The notes: a model not told the origin generated them from the sequence alone. 64,000 bases of DNA from Littorina saxatilis (GCF_037325665.1 NC_090250.1:30305024-30369023), one strand, 5' to 3'. Shown: positions 42,753-54,400, counted from the first letter of the stretch. Translations and numbers: made by a program.

Positions 42753-42856
42753 TCTTGCATGTTTAATTTAAATGAAAGCTGTAACATGCAAGTAATGCGT
42801 GTCGTAGCCTTGTGTTTTTGAACTACATAACATTGAAATTGATCTAATTCCGTCAT
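41402..42856 (-). CDS. LINE reverse transcriptase, 484-residue open frame
   Basis: Residues 37-44 ENYRPVSL, 109-120 LDFSKAFDTVPH, 165-174 SGVPQGTVLG and 196-199 FADD give the RT blocks, including the catalytic Asp pair. The C-terminal region reads NPYLGIQ, CKRAGSTLGFLRRNLRNCPR and EYGAVVWDPY, and ends ALGGQKPV. The first 36 residues are not LINE-like, so the true coding part begins inside the frame. The endonuclease is missing, so the copy cannot move by itself. The unbroken RT frame suggests a fairly recent insertion. Confidence 0.93.
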   Translation of the reverse strand: MTELDQFQCYVVQKHKATTRITCMLQLSFKLNMQEHENYRPVSLTSVACKLLEHIICHHLHKHFEQHGVLSSRNHGFRTGHSCETQLLTTMQDILSSHDAGHQTDVAILDFSKAFDTVPHKKLLHKLAHYGVRGSVHNWLTSFLTKRKMRVVLEGEASEEVEVESGVPQGTVLGPLLFLCHINDLPDSVQSSVRLFADDCLLYRQIRTFQDHLTLQADLKSLEEWANQWGMRFNAKKCYVLSTRSTSHYFYSLGDTILQQVEQNPYLGIQISADLKWGPHITSLCKRAGSTLGFLRRNLRNCPRECRRLAYITLVRSTLEYGAVVWDPYYKQDVERLERIQRLAARFIMKDYVSKDPGCVTKMLEYLQLPTLQERRQQLRLTMLFKIINGLVPALPPDSFLTPVSVSRRRVKPKAYEGYESQNILQRQATNNSRCFKAPTSKTDQYRNSFFIKTVIEWNNLSEATVTLTTPSAFSSALGGQKPV

Positions 42857-43412
42857 GTTTACGTATACACGCAGTCACCACAGACAAGGTGCACCATAGA
42901 TGTGATATCTATGGGTGCACTAAGAGCTAGTCCACGTCTTCATTACATGAAGTGTGTTCTCGGGTGCATATTAGGCCTATATCAATAAAACAGCTTTGAA
43001 GGTTTGAGTTTCTGACACTGACAGCAACATATTCCAAGAAGTCTTTAAATATCGGGAACTGTGAGCCAAATCCTCAACGATCACTTTTAATGCAGCAAAA
43101 AGAAGAATAATTATATATGAGGTGCATGTTAGACACCACTCACTATCCTTTTTTTAATATTTTTATTTTATTTTTATTGTCATACAGCTTTCAGACTTTT
43201 CGAAAAAAAAAGAAAAAAAAACACGGAGTAAAGAAAAAGGAACAAAAAGAAAGAAACGCGACGGGACAACGATAACATGTGTACCGTGAGTCGAATAGCA
43301 TTGTGTGCCATGCTATAGTTCATAGTCCGATTATTTGGCAACAGAGATTTTTTTTGATATCTTTCCACGAAAGCACAGTTGGAAAAAGTTCAACAAAGCG
43401 CCGTGTAGTGTA
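42753..43412. other. No gene recognised
   Basis: AT-rich spacer before the foldback element. Confidence 0.5.
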
Positions 43413-43439
43413 GAGATCTATGGAAAGCCGTTTGGCTCA

Positions 43440-43528
43440 TAACCATTACACGTGTAATAAAACATAAATACACGCGTAATAAATGATTAATACACGTGTA
43501 TTTATTTCTTATTGCACGTGTAATTTAT
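43440..43528. repeat. ACACGTGT palindrome array, left block
   Basis: TTACACGTGTAATAAA, ACACGCGTAATAAATG, ACACGTGTATTTATT and GCACGTGTAAT in series. Confidence 0.9.
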
Positions 43529-43529
43529 C

Positions 43530-45156
43530 TTTTTATATTTAGTCAAGTTTTGACTAAATATTTTAAAGGCAGAGTAAGCCTATCGTAAACCATCACAGAT
43601 ACGGTCAGGCTTTTACACACAGTACAAACACCCTTTCATTTAAACACTCACCAATTGAGAACATCCTAGGTGCCCTCCGTAAAGAGCGAACAATTTTCAA
43701 AGAATTTATTTTTGCGTGGTTTATCTTACCCCTGAGCCATCGTGAACCCGTGTGATCCAGTTTTCCCTTTTCACAATGCAGTCGTCATAGTTAGTCATTT
43801 GAATGCGACTCGACGTGAGCTTATCTACAATAGCACGTTTTTTTATGCACGAAACAACGGCTGTGGTTCACAAGAACTCTAGCGATAGCTTTTGACTGTT
43901 GAGAGGAACGGCGATTTGCACTGATAAACCGGCCGTCGTCTGCTACGACCCTTGCGTGACCCTGCTTCCGGGCTTTTCTTTTTTTTAAACTTTCACAACT
44001 TCGAATTGTTCTGATCTTGTCTTGATGAAAAACGAATTCTTTTATGATTAAAGAATGTTTGTGTAACAAGCTGTCAATTTATTATTTAGATTTTAAAAGT
44101 TAGGTCTAGCGCAAAAACGAGGCGCCGTTGTTGTTAACGGAACAAGTCTACGAAAATAAATTCTTGGAAAATGTCTCACGCTCGACAGAAAGCAGCCAGG
44201 ATGTTCCCGTTCGGTGAGCGTTCAAATGGAAGTATGCTTGTACTGTATTTAGACGCTCGGGGAGCTCTGTGATGGTTTACGGGAGGCTTACTGTGCCTTT
44301 AACATCGAGGGGGAATCGAAACGAGGGTCGTGGTGTATGTGCGTGTGTGAGTGCGTGTGTGTGTGCGTGCGTGTGTGCGTGTGTGTGTGTGTGTAGAGCG
44401 ATTCAGACTAAACTACTGGACCGATCTTTATGAAATTTGACATGAGAGTTCCTGGGTATGAAATCCCCGAACGTTTTTTTCATTTTTTTGATAAATGTCT
44501 TTGATGACGTCATATCCGGCTTTTCGTGAAAGTTGAGGCGGCACTGTCACGCCCTCATTTTTCAACCAAATTGGTTGAAATTTTGGTCAAGTAATCTTCG
44601 ACGAAGCCCGGGGTTCGGTATTGCATTTCAGCTTGGTGGCTTAAAAATTAATTAATGACTTTGGTCATTAAAAATCTGAAAATTGTAAAAAAAAAATAAA
44701 AATTTATAAAACGATCCAAATTTACGTTTATCTTATTCTCCATCATTTGCTGATTCCAAAAACATATAAATATGTTATATTCGGATTAAAAACAAGCTCT
44801 GAAAATTAAATATATAAACATTATTATCAAAATTAAATTGTCCAAATCAATTTAAAAACACTTTCATCTTATTCCTTGTCGGTTCCTGATTCCAAAAACA
44901 TATAGATATGATATGTTTGGATTAAAAACACGCTCAGAAAGTTAAAACAAAGAGAGGTACAGAAAAGCGTGCTATCCTTCTTAGCGCAACTACTACCCCG
45001 CTCTTCTTGTCAATTTCACTGCCTTTGCCATGAGCGGTGGACTGACGATGCTACGAGTATACGGTCTTGCTGAAAAATTACATTGCGTTCACTTTCATTC
45101 TGTGAGTTCCACAGCTACTTGACTAAATATTGTATTTTCGCCTTACGCGACTTGTT
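43530..45156 (+). mobile_element. HINE family 3, copy 3, split by a TTAA element
   Basis: Left end TATATTTAGTCAAG then TTTTGACTAAATA at 43533; the body resumes at 44299 with TTAACATCGAGGGGG; right end TTTTCGCCTTACGCGA and CTTGTT at 45156. Confidence 0.88.
43567..44298. mobile_element. TTAA-flanked TIR element 1 (AGGCACAGTAAGCC)
   Basis: 732 bp; ends AGGCAGAGTAAGCCTATCG and, inverted, AGGCACAGTAAGCCTCCCG, continuing GTAAACCATCACAGA in both. TTAA flanks both sides. No ORF of note. TTAA duplication with purine-start termini suits Kolobok (or piggyBac) non-autonomous elements. Confidence 0.88.
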
Positions 45157-45174
45157 TCTTATGCTATGGAATAG

Positions 45175-45510
45175 CATAATGATTAAATACACGACTAATA
45201 AATATTTCATACTCGTGGAAGAAATGATTAAATACACGTGTAATTAACATTTCATGCGCGTGTAAGAAATGTTTAAATACACGTGTAATTATTTATTACA
45301 CGTGTATTCAATCATTTCTTACACGTGTATGAATTATTTATTACACGTGTATGAATCAATCATTACGCGCGTATCAATTATTTAGTACACGCGTATGAAT
45401 CATTTCTTACGCGCGTATGAATTATTTATTACGCGCGTATGAATTATTTATTACGCGCGTATTTAATCATTTCTTACACGTGTATGAACAATGTTTTACA
45501 CGTGTATTTA
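45175..45510. repeat. ACACGTGT palindrome array, middle block
   Basis: About 13 units such as TACACGTGTAATTAACATTT and TACGCGCGTATGAATTATTT. Confidence 0.92.
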
Positions 45511-45514
45511 TAGA

Positions 45515-45658
45515 GAATACTACATGGCTTGCTGTGTCGTACCAGATTTACACGAGTTGTTTTTTTAAATATTGAACTGCGAGCAAAAGCGAGCTGTTCA
45601 CTATTTGAAAAAGCAACGAGTGTAAATCTGGTACGACACAGCAAGCCATGTAGTATTC
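45515..45658. repeat. Inverted repeat with perfect 39-base arms, copy 2
   Basis: The arms 45515-45553 and 45620-45658 start GAATACTACATGGCTTGCTG and end GATTTACAC; the loop is 66 bases. Same as 19018-19162. Confidence 0.95.
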
Positions 45659-45660
45659 TG

Positions 45661-46017
45661 TTTATCCTACATACTGTACTTACGTGTATTTTACTGAAAA
45701 TGTCCTGCATTCGAGCCAGCTAAATTGAAGACGCTTGTTTTGGAACCTCGATCTCTTCTAAAGCCTCGTGCAATCTATTACGTCAAAGCAAAGAAACGTC
45801 ACTCTGAAAGTGTGGCGTGACGTGTTAGTTATAAAAATTAGCGAGCGCAATTTTTGTTTCTATAATGACGTTTGTCTCGGTGACTTTGGCATCATAAGTA
45901 GTGAAAAAACAGGTCCCTGCCAGACTTGCTTGACATTACCTCATTTACATGATATACACACGTGTGATTTGAACGATTATTATCTCACGGGTATCTCTCT
46001 CACGTATGTAGGATAAA
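45661..46017 (+). mobile_element. Short TIR element (TTTATCCTACATAC), uninterrupted
   Basis: 357 bp with 14-bp inverted ends TTTATCCTACATAC/GTATGTAGGATAAA. It holds the empty site of HINE family 1 copy B at 45851. Confidence 0.75.
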
Positions 46018-46130
46018 ATCATTTCTTACACGTGTAAGACATGATTAAATACACGTGTAATACATTTTTCATACACGTGTAAAAAATGAATAAATACGCG
46101 TGTAATAAATATTTCATACAAGCGTTAAAA
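46018..46130. repeat. ACACGTGT palindrome array, block 3
   Basis: TTACACGTGTAAGACATG and similar units, about five. Confidence 0.88.
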
Positions 46131-46237
46131 ATGCAGGAGTCACGTGGTTAAGCGACTTAAAAACTCGGACTGGGAATCCACATGAAAAACACTCTTAGGC
46201 GTCTTCATCGCCTCGCTTTGCACGCTTACAGCTCAAG

Positions 46238-46315
46238 ATGGCGGAAGCGGCAAACGTCAATGTCACTTTAGAAGGTTTGCGAAGTCGTATATTTTCCGAT
46301 TCAAGTTTTAATTTA
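46238..46315 (+). CDS. Captured ORF start (MAEAANVNVTLEG...)
   Basis: AAGATGGCGGAAGCGGCAAA is a good start context. The frame reads MAEAANVNVTLEGLRSRIFS then DSSFN before running into the palindrome array. The approximately 180 bp around it (46130-46310) is GC-richer than the rest of the element. It looks like the 5' end of a cellular gene picked up by the foldback element, but I recognise no protein. Confidence 0.35.
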
Positions 46316-46670
46316 TTACAAGTGTATCTAATGATTAAAATACACGTGTATTTAAATCTTTTCCTACACGTGTATTTAATCATTTCTTACACGCGTATAA
46401 ACTATTTCCTGCACGTGTATTTAATCATTTCTTACACGTGCATGAAATATTCAGTATTACACGTGTATTTGATCATTTCTTACACGCGCATGAAATATTT
46501 ATTACACGTGTATTTAATCATTTCTTACACGTGTATGAATTATTTATTGCACGTGTATGAATCAATCATTACGCGCATATTAATTATTTAGTACGCGCGT
46601 ATGAATCATTTGTTACGCGCGTATGAATTATTTATTACGCGCGTATGAATTATTTATTACGCGCGTATAG
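46316..46670. repeat. ACACGTGT palindrome array, right block
   Basis: About 14 units ending in ACGCGCGTATGAATTATTT copies next to the right inverted end. Confidence 0.92.
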
Positions 46671-46701
46671 GTTATGAGCCAAACGGCTTTCCATAGAGAT
46701 C

Positions 46702-46979
46702 TGGGTCAGTGAAGAACAGTCAGTGTTCTTGGTGGCACGTGAAGTCCGTGTCCGTCAGCAGCGTCAGGCGTGGAGGCGTGGCCGGCTCTCCGTCACTGTG
46801 TGTCACTGCAGTCCAGCATGACATGGCAACACGCCTCGATGTGTTGCTTCAGTCTGTCTATTTGATCGGCGTATCTAATCGGGTCAACATCACACCATCG
46901 TCTTAAACAACTCAGGGTATTGCTGTCACTCACTATATACTTACTTCATGCATTTTGGGAAGCTGCTTTAAGTGATATT
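46702..46979. other. No gene recognised
   Basis: Short unique stretch between the foldback element and the LINE tail; its reading frames are without motif. Confidence 0.45.
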
Positions 46980-47094
46980 TCTAGTAGTAGTAGTAGTAGT
47001 AGTATGTAGGGGCGGCTATATTTGTTAGCCGAAGGCCGCGAGGCCTTATTGGTGCCCCTTCTTTGTCAGATACTTTGCATGCCTAAATCCCTAT

Positions 47095-47423
47095 TTACAC
47101 CCCTGGTATAGGGGTGTGTATAGGATTCGGTCGATGTCTTTGTTTGTTTGTTTGTGTTCGCATATAGATCTCAAGAATGAACGGACCGATCGTCACCAAA
47201 CTTGGTGAACAGGTTCTATACATTCCTGAGACGGTCCTTACAAAAATTGGGACCAGTCAAACACACGGTTAGGGAGTTATTGGTGGATTAAGATTCTACA
47301 AGGACTTATAGAGGGACATATTAATGGTCAAAGGGAAATAACCTTCTCAGTTGGTGGCAGTGAGAATGGTTATTTCCCTTTGACCAGCGGGGGTGTTTTT
47401 CCTACCTCGGAGGAATTTCTTGT
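47095..47423 (+). mobile_element. HINE family 4 (ACACCCC), copy 2
   Basis: ACACCCCTGGTATAGGGGTG hairpin, then the same interior as 30376-30709, then TTCCTACCTCGGAGGAATTT and CTTGT. Confidence 0.82.
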
Positions 47424-47829
47424 CTTATGCTTTCAATCAAAGTCGTAAAAAAGGTTAAAGGACCAGACCACGCTGTTTTAAAGGTTATTAGAACCACTAA
47501 CCGATGACTGAAGGTTAGAGAAATGCACCTAAAGATTCCAAAAATGTAAAGAAATTCACCGATTCGTAGCTTAATCATTGTGATTTAATTAAAAACGTTC
47601 CGCCAAATTCGTCTGCTAAACGAGATTTCGAAATGGCCGCCAGTAGACGAGAACCGGCTGTGACGTCACTTAGTGTTTGGAAACCGAAAGTTACAGCTTA
47701 CGCTCAAGTGGGCGTTTGCCTAAATCGAGCATCAACAGCACGCCGAAGGAATGCGCACGGCTGCTGATAGCTATGAAGTATAGAAAAAAGGTTCAGGCAT
47801 CAGTTGTCACCTTTTTCCGATGGGCTTAC

Positions 47830-48102
47830 AACTTCTGCAGCAAGACTGATTAACTGGAAACGGCCAACACGATGTGCTGTGTTTCGCGACACTTTCTTCC
47901 AATGCGAACGCAGTTAAGCCGGCAAGAAAACCTGGCACACACAAAACAGCTGTTGCCTAACGCAGTTCCAGTTCCGACAATTGTTGACCACTCACAGGAG
48001 GTCAGAAACCGGATACCAATGTCATCAGAACGATCTGCTTTCACTAAACGCAGACGAAAGGAAGTGAGTACATGTATACTGAATGTGTTCTGTAAGGGAT
48101 AG
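47830..48102 (+). pseudogene. THAP-domain-like remnant
   Basis: The + frame from 47872 reads CCVSRHFLP, then TKQLLPNAVPVPTIVDHSQE. The Cys-x-x-His-like CVSRHF and the AVPTI ending are the second half of a THAP zinc finger, a DNA-binding domain found in P, Kolobok and related transposases. The first half is not clear in one frame. Confidence 0.45.
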
Positions 48103-48532
48103 GGGTTCAGTGTCACTGGGCGTTTTTGTCAGACTGACAGTATTTGTAGTGGAATGGCATCTGTTCCTAATTTTAAGCACATGTGTTAAGATTACAGATT
48201 AAAACATATATCTGTTACTACATGTCCGTCCCCATGCACCCACCTTAAAGTTCCCTCTCTCTCTCCCTCTTTTACACTCACCTGGGTAATCGATGAGTCT
48301 CAGGTTTAATCAGTGTCCGTCCATATACACATCTATAGACATTCACACAAACACACACACGTTGTTATAGTTGTTATCTAATTCAGTGTTGTATTAAATA
48401 GATAAAGAAATCGTTAATACAGCAAGCTTGCATGAATAATTTGCTGTTGTCCTTTTTTTCAGATCAGGTTCTGTAATACAGTAATTATAATTAATACAAG
48501 TACAAATTCATGTTTGCAGTCATACTCATAGT

Positions 48533-48604
<72 letters not shown>

Positions 48605-50743
48605 AGCACTTTGATACTTAAAACATCTGTGTTATTTGATTTTATTACAAAACTGCAGTCAGAATATTAAGCAGACCTATTCCAACAATACATTTTGATC
48701 AGCAGTAAATGTAATGTCAAATTATGAACAACAATCATGTGAGCAGATATATCTAACAGAAACAAATAGTCTAGCAAAATAATACAACCAAGTACATGTA
48801 TGGACATCATCATCCACATAAAAAAATTGATTGTAGGAAGAGCACTCTGTGTTATTACCACTGCTTCAGTCAAACTGCCAGTTCAACTTTATCTCTGTGG
48901 GTTGTTTTTTTTCTCTCGGAGTAACATGGGGGAAAAAACCTTTAAAAAACTTGCATGCAACAGAGCTGGATTGTTTCTAGTGATCATGCAGCATGATTTA
49001 TCCGCATAGAAAACTACTGAAACACCTAAACAGAAATAGCAATGTCTACAGAAAAAACCCACTGTTTGATTGCTGTCTGTAGTACTCCTCTTGCTAACAG
49101 TGGCATTAAAATAATTAAAACTAAGCTATGCTCTCTTGGGGGGGGGGGGGGGGGGGGGGGGGGAGTGCTCTAAGTACTTTTTGTGTCTACATAGGCAAAA
49201 CAAAACTATGCAATGTTTCAGATTTCCTGACCCACCCTATGTTTTTCCTCCTTATCCTGGACTATTTTGGACTCTTACAAAAATGTAGGCTACTTCAAAA
49301 ATGACAAATCTTAATTTTGCAGGCTTACAAGGAAATTGACTCTTCTCTTACAACCAGAATACACCATGATTTCAAGCAAATAAAAAAACTACATGCACCT
49401 GAGAAAAAAAACACTTTAAATCAAGAAGTTAGACCTCCTAACCCCAGCTTTTCAATTCAATTCAATACGTTGTTGATGTTGATTATGGAGCTTAACGTCC
49501 TCCCAGGTAACTAGGGACCTATATTGGGGCATGATTTTTTATACAATGTTAAAAGTGTAGGGTGTAATGGGGGGGAGGGGGACTGGAGGGTGACGGGGTG
49601 TAGTCGCTAATAAATTTAAAGGTGCGTTTATTATCTAATATACCAGACATTTTGTTTTGGCTGGTGTACAGAATAACATCACATAAAATCGCACTCGCAA
49701 AACATACAAAACACATAAAATGTACACATCAGTACACACATAACCCAAACCACACATATCCATACCAGCACCATAACACACATATCCACATACATACTCT
49801 AGTTTGTACATTATAAAAATAAATACATTATGATTAATATCATTACTAGTCAACTTAAATTAAGGCTCAAAATAGGTCTTAGTTCTGATGAAAAAGTGAT
49901 TGTGTTGTAATATTGGTTATTACTGAGTGTTGATGTTACAATGATTACATTATAAAAACAACAACAGAACAATGTGAAGAGCAAACTTCTTCTGTGGGCA
50001 TGCAAGTGAGTTAATCTTGTGTGTGTGTGTGTGAAACTATATGTGACTGAGTATTACAAATTTAAATGACAACAGTTTTCTTGATAGCCTTTAAAAACAA
50101 CAACAAATACATACATTTAAATATAGGCACCTCAAAAAAAGTTGTATGTACACCTTCGTGGCTGGTGATGCATTCTTGCTCCCCTGCAAGTTTTCATTCT
50201 ACAATGTACCTCAGGCTAGCTTCCTCTCTCTCTCAAATCTGCCCCTCCCTCTCTCAAATCTGCCCCTCCCACACAATACAACAGGTACAGTGGCCACTCT
50301 GACACCAGTCTCTGAAATAATCAAGAACAGTTAAAACTGCGATGAGCTGTTGTTCTTTTACTCGTGAATGCAATGCATGAACACTTAAACAATATCCCAC
50401 TTATTCGCGAGTGCGTTGACAAGGCGAGAGTGAAAAAATAGCACAGACTCGAAAGCAGACGATAAGTTCAGCACAGAGAGCGGGCGTGTTTACCTTTGAT
50501 CGCTGAGACAAACAGTGTCGCAATTTTCATCGTCACTGTTTCACTACTGCTGGAACTCCGCCCTCATCTTTCATGCTTGATTCGAGGAGAGAAACCGGTA
50601 GTTCGAACATGTACGGTTCAATTTCGTCTGCAGTTACGCTTGTTGTTGTCATGTTCATGATGTTGGTAAACTACCATCTCCACACGGTGTGACGTCACGG
50701 ATAATTTATTCATAAGCCAGTCTCGCGAAGATCACGCGGCACA

Positions 50744-50845
50744 ATGGCGGGTCGTTTTGGAGAAGAAATCCGTCGCTTCGGTCACAAAATTCGTCGGATT
50801 ACGGCCTTAGAAGATTCCGAAGTAAACCAAACATTGTTGAAGACG
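50744..50845 (+). CDS. Exon-like ATG ORF near the right end of the TTAA element
   Basis: ATGGCGGGTCG start, MAGRFGEEIRRFGHKIRRIT and ALEDSEVNQTLLKT, then donor-like GACG|GTAAGA. It lies about 100 bases from the TIR, so any following exon would be outside the element. Possibly a captured host first exon. Confidence 0.3.
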
Positions 50846-51011
50846 GTAAGAAAGTGGTTTTCTAACTAACTGCAAACATCGGGAAGTGTTCGGTCGCGCA
50901 GGAACACGATTCGAAGCGTTTTTGACGCTAAAACAGCGTGGTCTGGTCCTTTAAGAAATTTTGGAGAATTGTCCAAGAAGTTTTTGAAGGCGTCTGCTGT
51001 GGGTGCGAATT

Positions 51012-51365
51012 TTATGTTAGTGGGTAGTGCATTCTATGAGAAAACGAAAACTTGCGCTTGTTAGTCTTACAGTGTTGAACAAGGATTTTTCCCTGGCTGT
51101 TTCTGGTGTTGTCTGTCTGCTTGAATGTGAATATTTTGTGCATGTCAATATCATCCACCCCATTTATAATTCTATATGTTTGTATTAGGTCACCCCTTGT
51201 CCTCCTTCCCTTCAGAGAGTGGAGGTCTAAGTATTTGAGTCTGTCCGCGTAAGACTTATCACGGCACTCACGTTCGTTATCTAGACCAACAAACCCTTCT
51301 TCATGTTTTGAGGACCGTAGCTTTTGTGTTATGCTAATACTTGAAAATTCGCTGTAACTATTCAT
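51012..51365 (-). pseudogene. LINE reverse transcriptase C-terminal fragment
   Basis: YADRLKYLDLHSLKGRRTRG then DLIQTYRIINGVDDID and FSFSHRMHYPL. This is the post-RT region of Jockey/CR1-type LINEs. It continues downstream with ADAFKNFLDNSPKF to the TTAA insertion point. Confidence 0.8.
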
Positions 51366-51499
51366 CTGTCGTGTACCTCAACACAGCCGGAATTTTAATA
51401 AAAGAGTGCCGCTCTTAAGGCTGGAGCACACTTTGGAGGCCCAATTTCAAAGTGATTAGGTAGTTTTAAAATTTACTTTTTCTGTTAGTTCAATGTTTG

Positions 51500-54400
51500 C
51501 TTTATCAGGAAAATACAAAATATAAAGGGCTTAACGCGCAAAATTTTAAGATAACGACTGAAGTTTAAGCATAGGTATCAGATTTTTTCACGCAAACACT
51601 ACTGAATAAGTTGCAATATTGTATTGTGAAAATGTAAACAAAATAACAATCAGATGATCACAAACTGAAGAAGAGAAATAGGGAAGCAAAATAGAACATT
51701 AAATGTAGTGATTTTACTTGTGAATTCGGAAAAAAATCCTTTTGTATCCATTTTGAAGCTCAATTTGAAGCATGGAACACCAACAAACATTGATTAAAAG
51801 TGTTAAAGTGATTACAGTGTTCAGAAATAGTGTTAGATACCAAGTTGAGTTATCCCTCTTTACCAATTTAAAAAAAAATACACCTCTTAACGCGCAAAAT
51901 TTTGAACTGTGATGCTTTTACTACCCCCACCCCCTTCCCATTTGTCAGAAAAGAGTGCATATTATCTTCCAAATAGAAAAGCAGGGTAGTCAGATGATCA
52001 AAAACTTAAGAAGAGAAAGAGGGAAGCAAAATAGAACATCCAACATAATGATTTAACTTGTGAATTATGAGAAAACTATTTTTTTTACCCATTTTTGAAG
52101 CTTAATTTGAAACTTGGAACACAGACAAACATATATTAAAAGTGTTAAAGTGATTACAGTGTTCAGAAATAGTGTTAGATACCAAGTTGAGTTATCCCTC
52201 TTTACCACTGTTAAAAGAAATACACCTCTTGTCGCGCAAAATCTTGAACTGTGATACTTTTACTTCCCCCACCCCCTACCCATTTTTTCAGAAAAGAGTG
52301 CATATTATCTACCAAATAGAAAAGCAGGGTAGTCAGATGATCAAAAACTTAAGAACAGAAATAGGGAAGCAAAATAGAACATCCAACATAGTGATTTAAC
52401 TGGTGAATTCTAAAAAAAACCCACTTTTTTACTCATTTTATTAGCTGAATTTAAAGCTTGGAAGACAGAAGAAAAAAAATTTAAAGTGCTAAAGTGGTTC
52501 CAGTGTTCAGAAATAGTGTTTGATACCAAGTTGAGTTATCCCTCTTCATCACAGTTAAAAGAAACACACCTCTTGTCGCGCAAAATCTTGAACTGTGATG
52601 CTTTTACTACCCCCACCCCCTACCCATTTTTCAGAAAAGAGTGCATATTATCTTCCAAATAGAAAAGCAGGGTAGTCAGATGATCAAAAACTTAAAGAAG
52701 AGAAAGAGGGAAGCAAAATAGAACATCCAACATAATGATTTAACCTGTGAATTATGAGAAAACCATTTTTTTTACCCATTTTTGAAGCTTAATTTGAAAC
52801 TTGGAACACAGACAAACATAAATTAAAAGTGTTAAAGTGATTACAGTGTTCAGAAATAGTGTTAGATACCAAGTTGAGTTATCCCTCTTTACCAATTTAA
52901 AAAAAATACACCTTAATGCGCAAAATTTTGAACTGTGTTGCTTTTACTACCCCCACCCCCTTCCCATTTTTCAGAAAAGAGTGCATATTATCTTCCAAAT
53001 AGAAAAGCAGGGTAGTCAGATGATCAAAAACTTAAGAAGAGAAAGAGGGAAGCAAAATAGAACATCCAACATAATGATTTAACTTGTGAATTATGAGAAA
53101 ACTATTTTTTTTACCCATTTTTGAAGCTTAATTTAAAACTTGGAACACAAACAAACATAAATTAAAAGTGTTAAAGTGATTACAGTGTTCAGAAATAGTG
53201 TTAGATACCAAGTTGAGTTATCCCTCTTTACCACTGTTAAAAGAAATACACCTCTTGTCGTGCAAAATCTTGAACTGTGATACTTTTACTTCCCCCACCC
53301 CCTACCCATTTTTTCAGAAAAGAGTGCATATTATCTACCAAATAGAAAAGCAGGGTAGTCAGATGATCAAAAACTGAAGAACAGAAATAGGGAAGCAAAA
53401 TAGAACATCCAACATAGTGATTTAACTGGTGAATTCTGAAAAAAACCCACTTTTTTACTCATTTTATTAGCTGAATTTAAAGCTTGGAAGACAGAGAGAA
53501 AAAAAATGAAAGTGCTAAAGTGGTTACAGTGTTCAGAAATAGTGTTTGGTACCAAGTTGAGTTATCCCTCTTCATCACAGTTAAAAGAAACACACCTCTT
53601 GTCGCGCAAAATCTTGAACTGTGATGCTTTTACTACCCCCACCCCCTACCCATTTTTTCAGAAAAGAGTGCATATTATCTTCCAAATAGAAAAGCAAGGT
53701 AGTCAGATGATCAAAAACTTCAGAACAGAAATAGGGAAGCAAAAAATAACATCCAACAGAGTGATTTAACTGGTGAATTCAGAAAAAAACACAATTTTTT
53801 ACTCATTTTATATGCTGAATTTAAAGCTTGGAAGACAGAAAAAAAAATTAAAAGTGCTTCAGTAGTTACAGTGTTCAGAAATAGTGTTAGATACCAAGTT
53901 GAGTTATTCCTCTTCATCACAGTTGAAAGAAACACACCTCTTGTCGTGCAAAATCTTGAACTGTGATGCTTTTACTACCCCCACCCCCTACCCATTTTTC
54001 AGAAAAGAGTGCATATTATCTTCCAAATAGAAAAGCAAGGTAGTCAGATGATCAAAAACTTCAGAACAGAAAGAGGGAAGCAAAAAACAACATCCAACAG
54101 AGTGATTTAACTGGTGAATTCAGAAAACACACACTGTTTTACTCATTTTATAAGCTGAATTTAAAGCTTGGAAGACAGAACAAATAAATTAAAAGTGCTA
54201 AAGTGGTTACAGTGTTCAGAACTAGTGTTAGATACCAAGTTGAGTTATCCCTCTTCATCACAGTTAAAAGAAACACACCTCTTGTCGCACAAAATTTTAT
54301 ACTGTGATGCTTTTACTACCCCCACCCCCTACCCATTTTTCAGAAAAGAGTGCATATTATCTTCCAAATAGAAAAGCAAGGTAGTCAGATGATCAAAAAC

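Larger units (their letters stand above)
43419..46695. mobile_element. Foldback-like TIR element with ACACGTGT arrays
   Basis: The 26-bp inverted ends TATGGAAAGCCGTTTGGCTC plus ATAACC are identical, with GAGATC on both sides (43413-43418 and 46696-46701). Inside each end, and in the middle, are arrays of ACACGTGT or ACGCGCGT palindromes spaced by AT-rich 12-18-mers. Nested in it are a HINE family 3 (43530-45156), a TTAA element (43567-44298), a hairpin plus small TIR element (45515-46017), and a short ATG ORF (46238). Confidence 0.85.
47459..50950. mobile_element. TTAA-flanked TIR element 2 (AGGACCAGACC), 3.5 kb
   Basis: The ends AGGACCAGACCACGCTGTTT plus TA are identical over 22 bases, with TTAA at 47455-47458 and 50951-50954. 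GTGACGTCAC palindromes lie near both ends (47661 and 50690). It contains a THAP-like fragment, a GT tract (48532-48601), a poly-G (49139-49163) and an ATG exon-like piece at 50744. A Kolobok affiliation is suggested by TTAA, AGG termini and THAP. Confidence 0.88.
46980..51395 (-). mobile_element. LINE fragment (minus) split by HINE 4 and a TTAA element
   Basis: The 3' end carries a (TAC)n tail (46981-47002) and a GGCCTTCGGC region. HINE family 4 (47095-47423) and the 3.5-kb TTAA element (47459-50950) interrupt it. The C-terminal RT tail lies at 50955-51365. It is truncated at about 51395. Confidence 0.75.
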
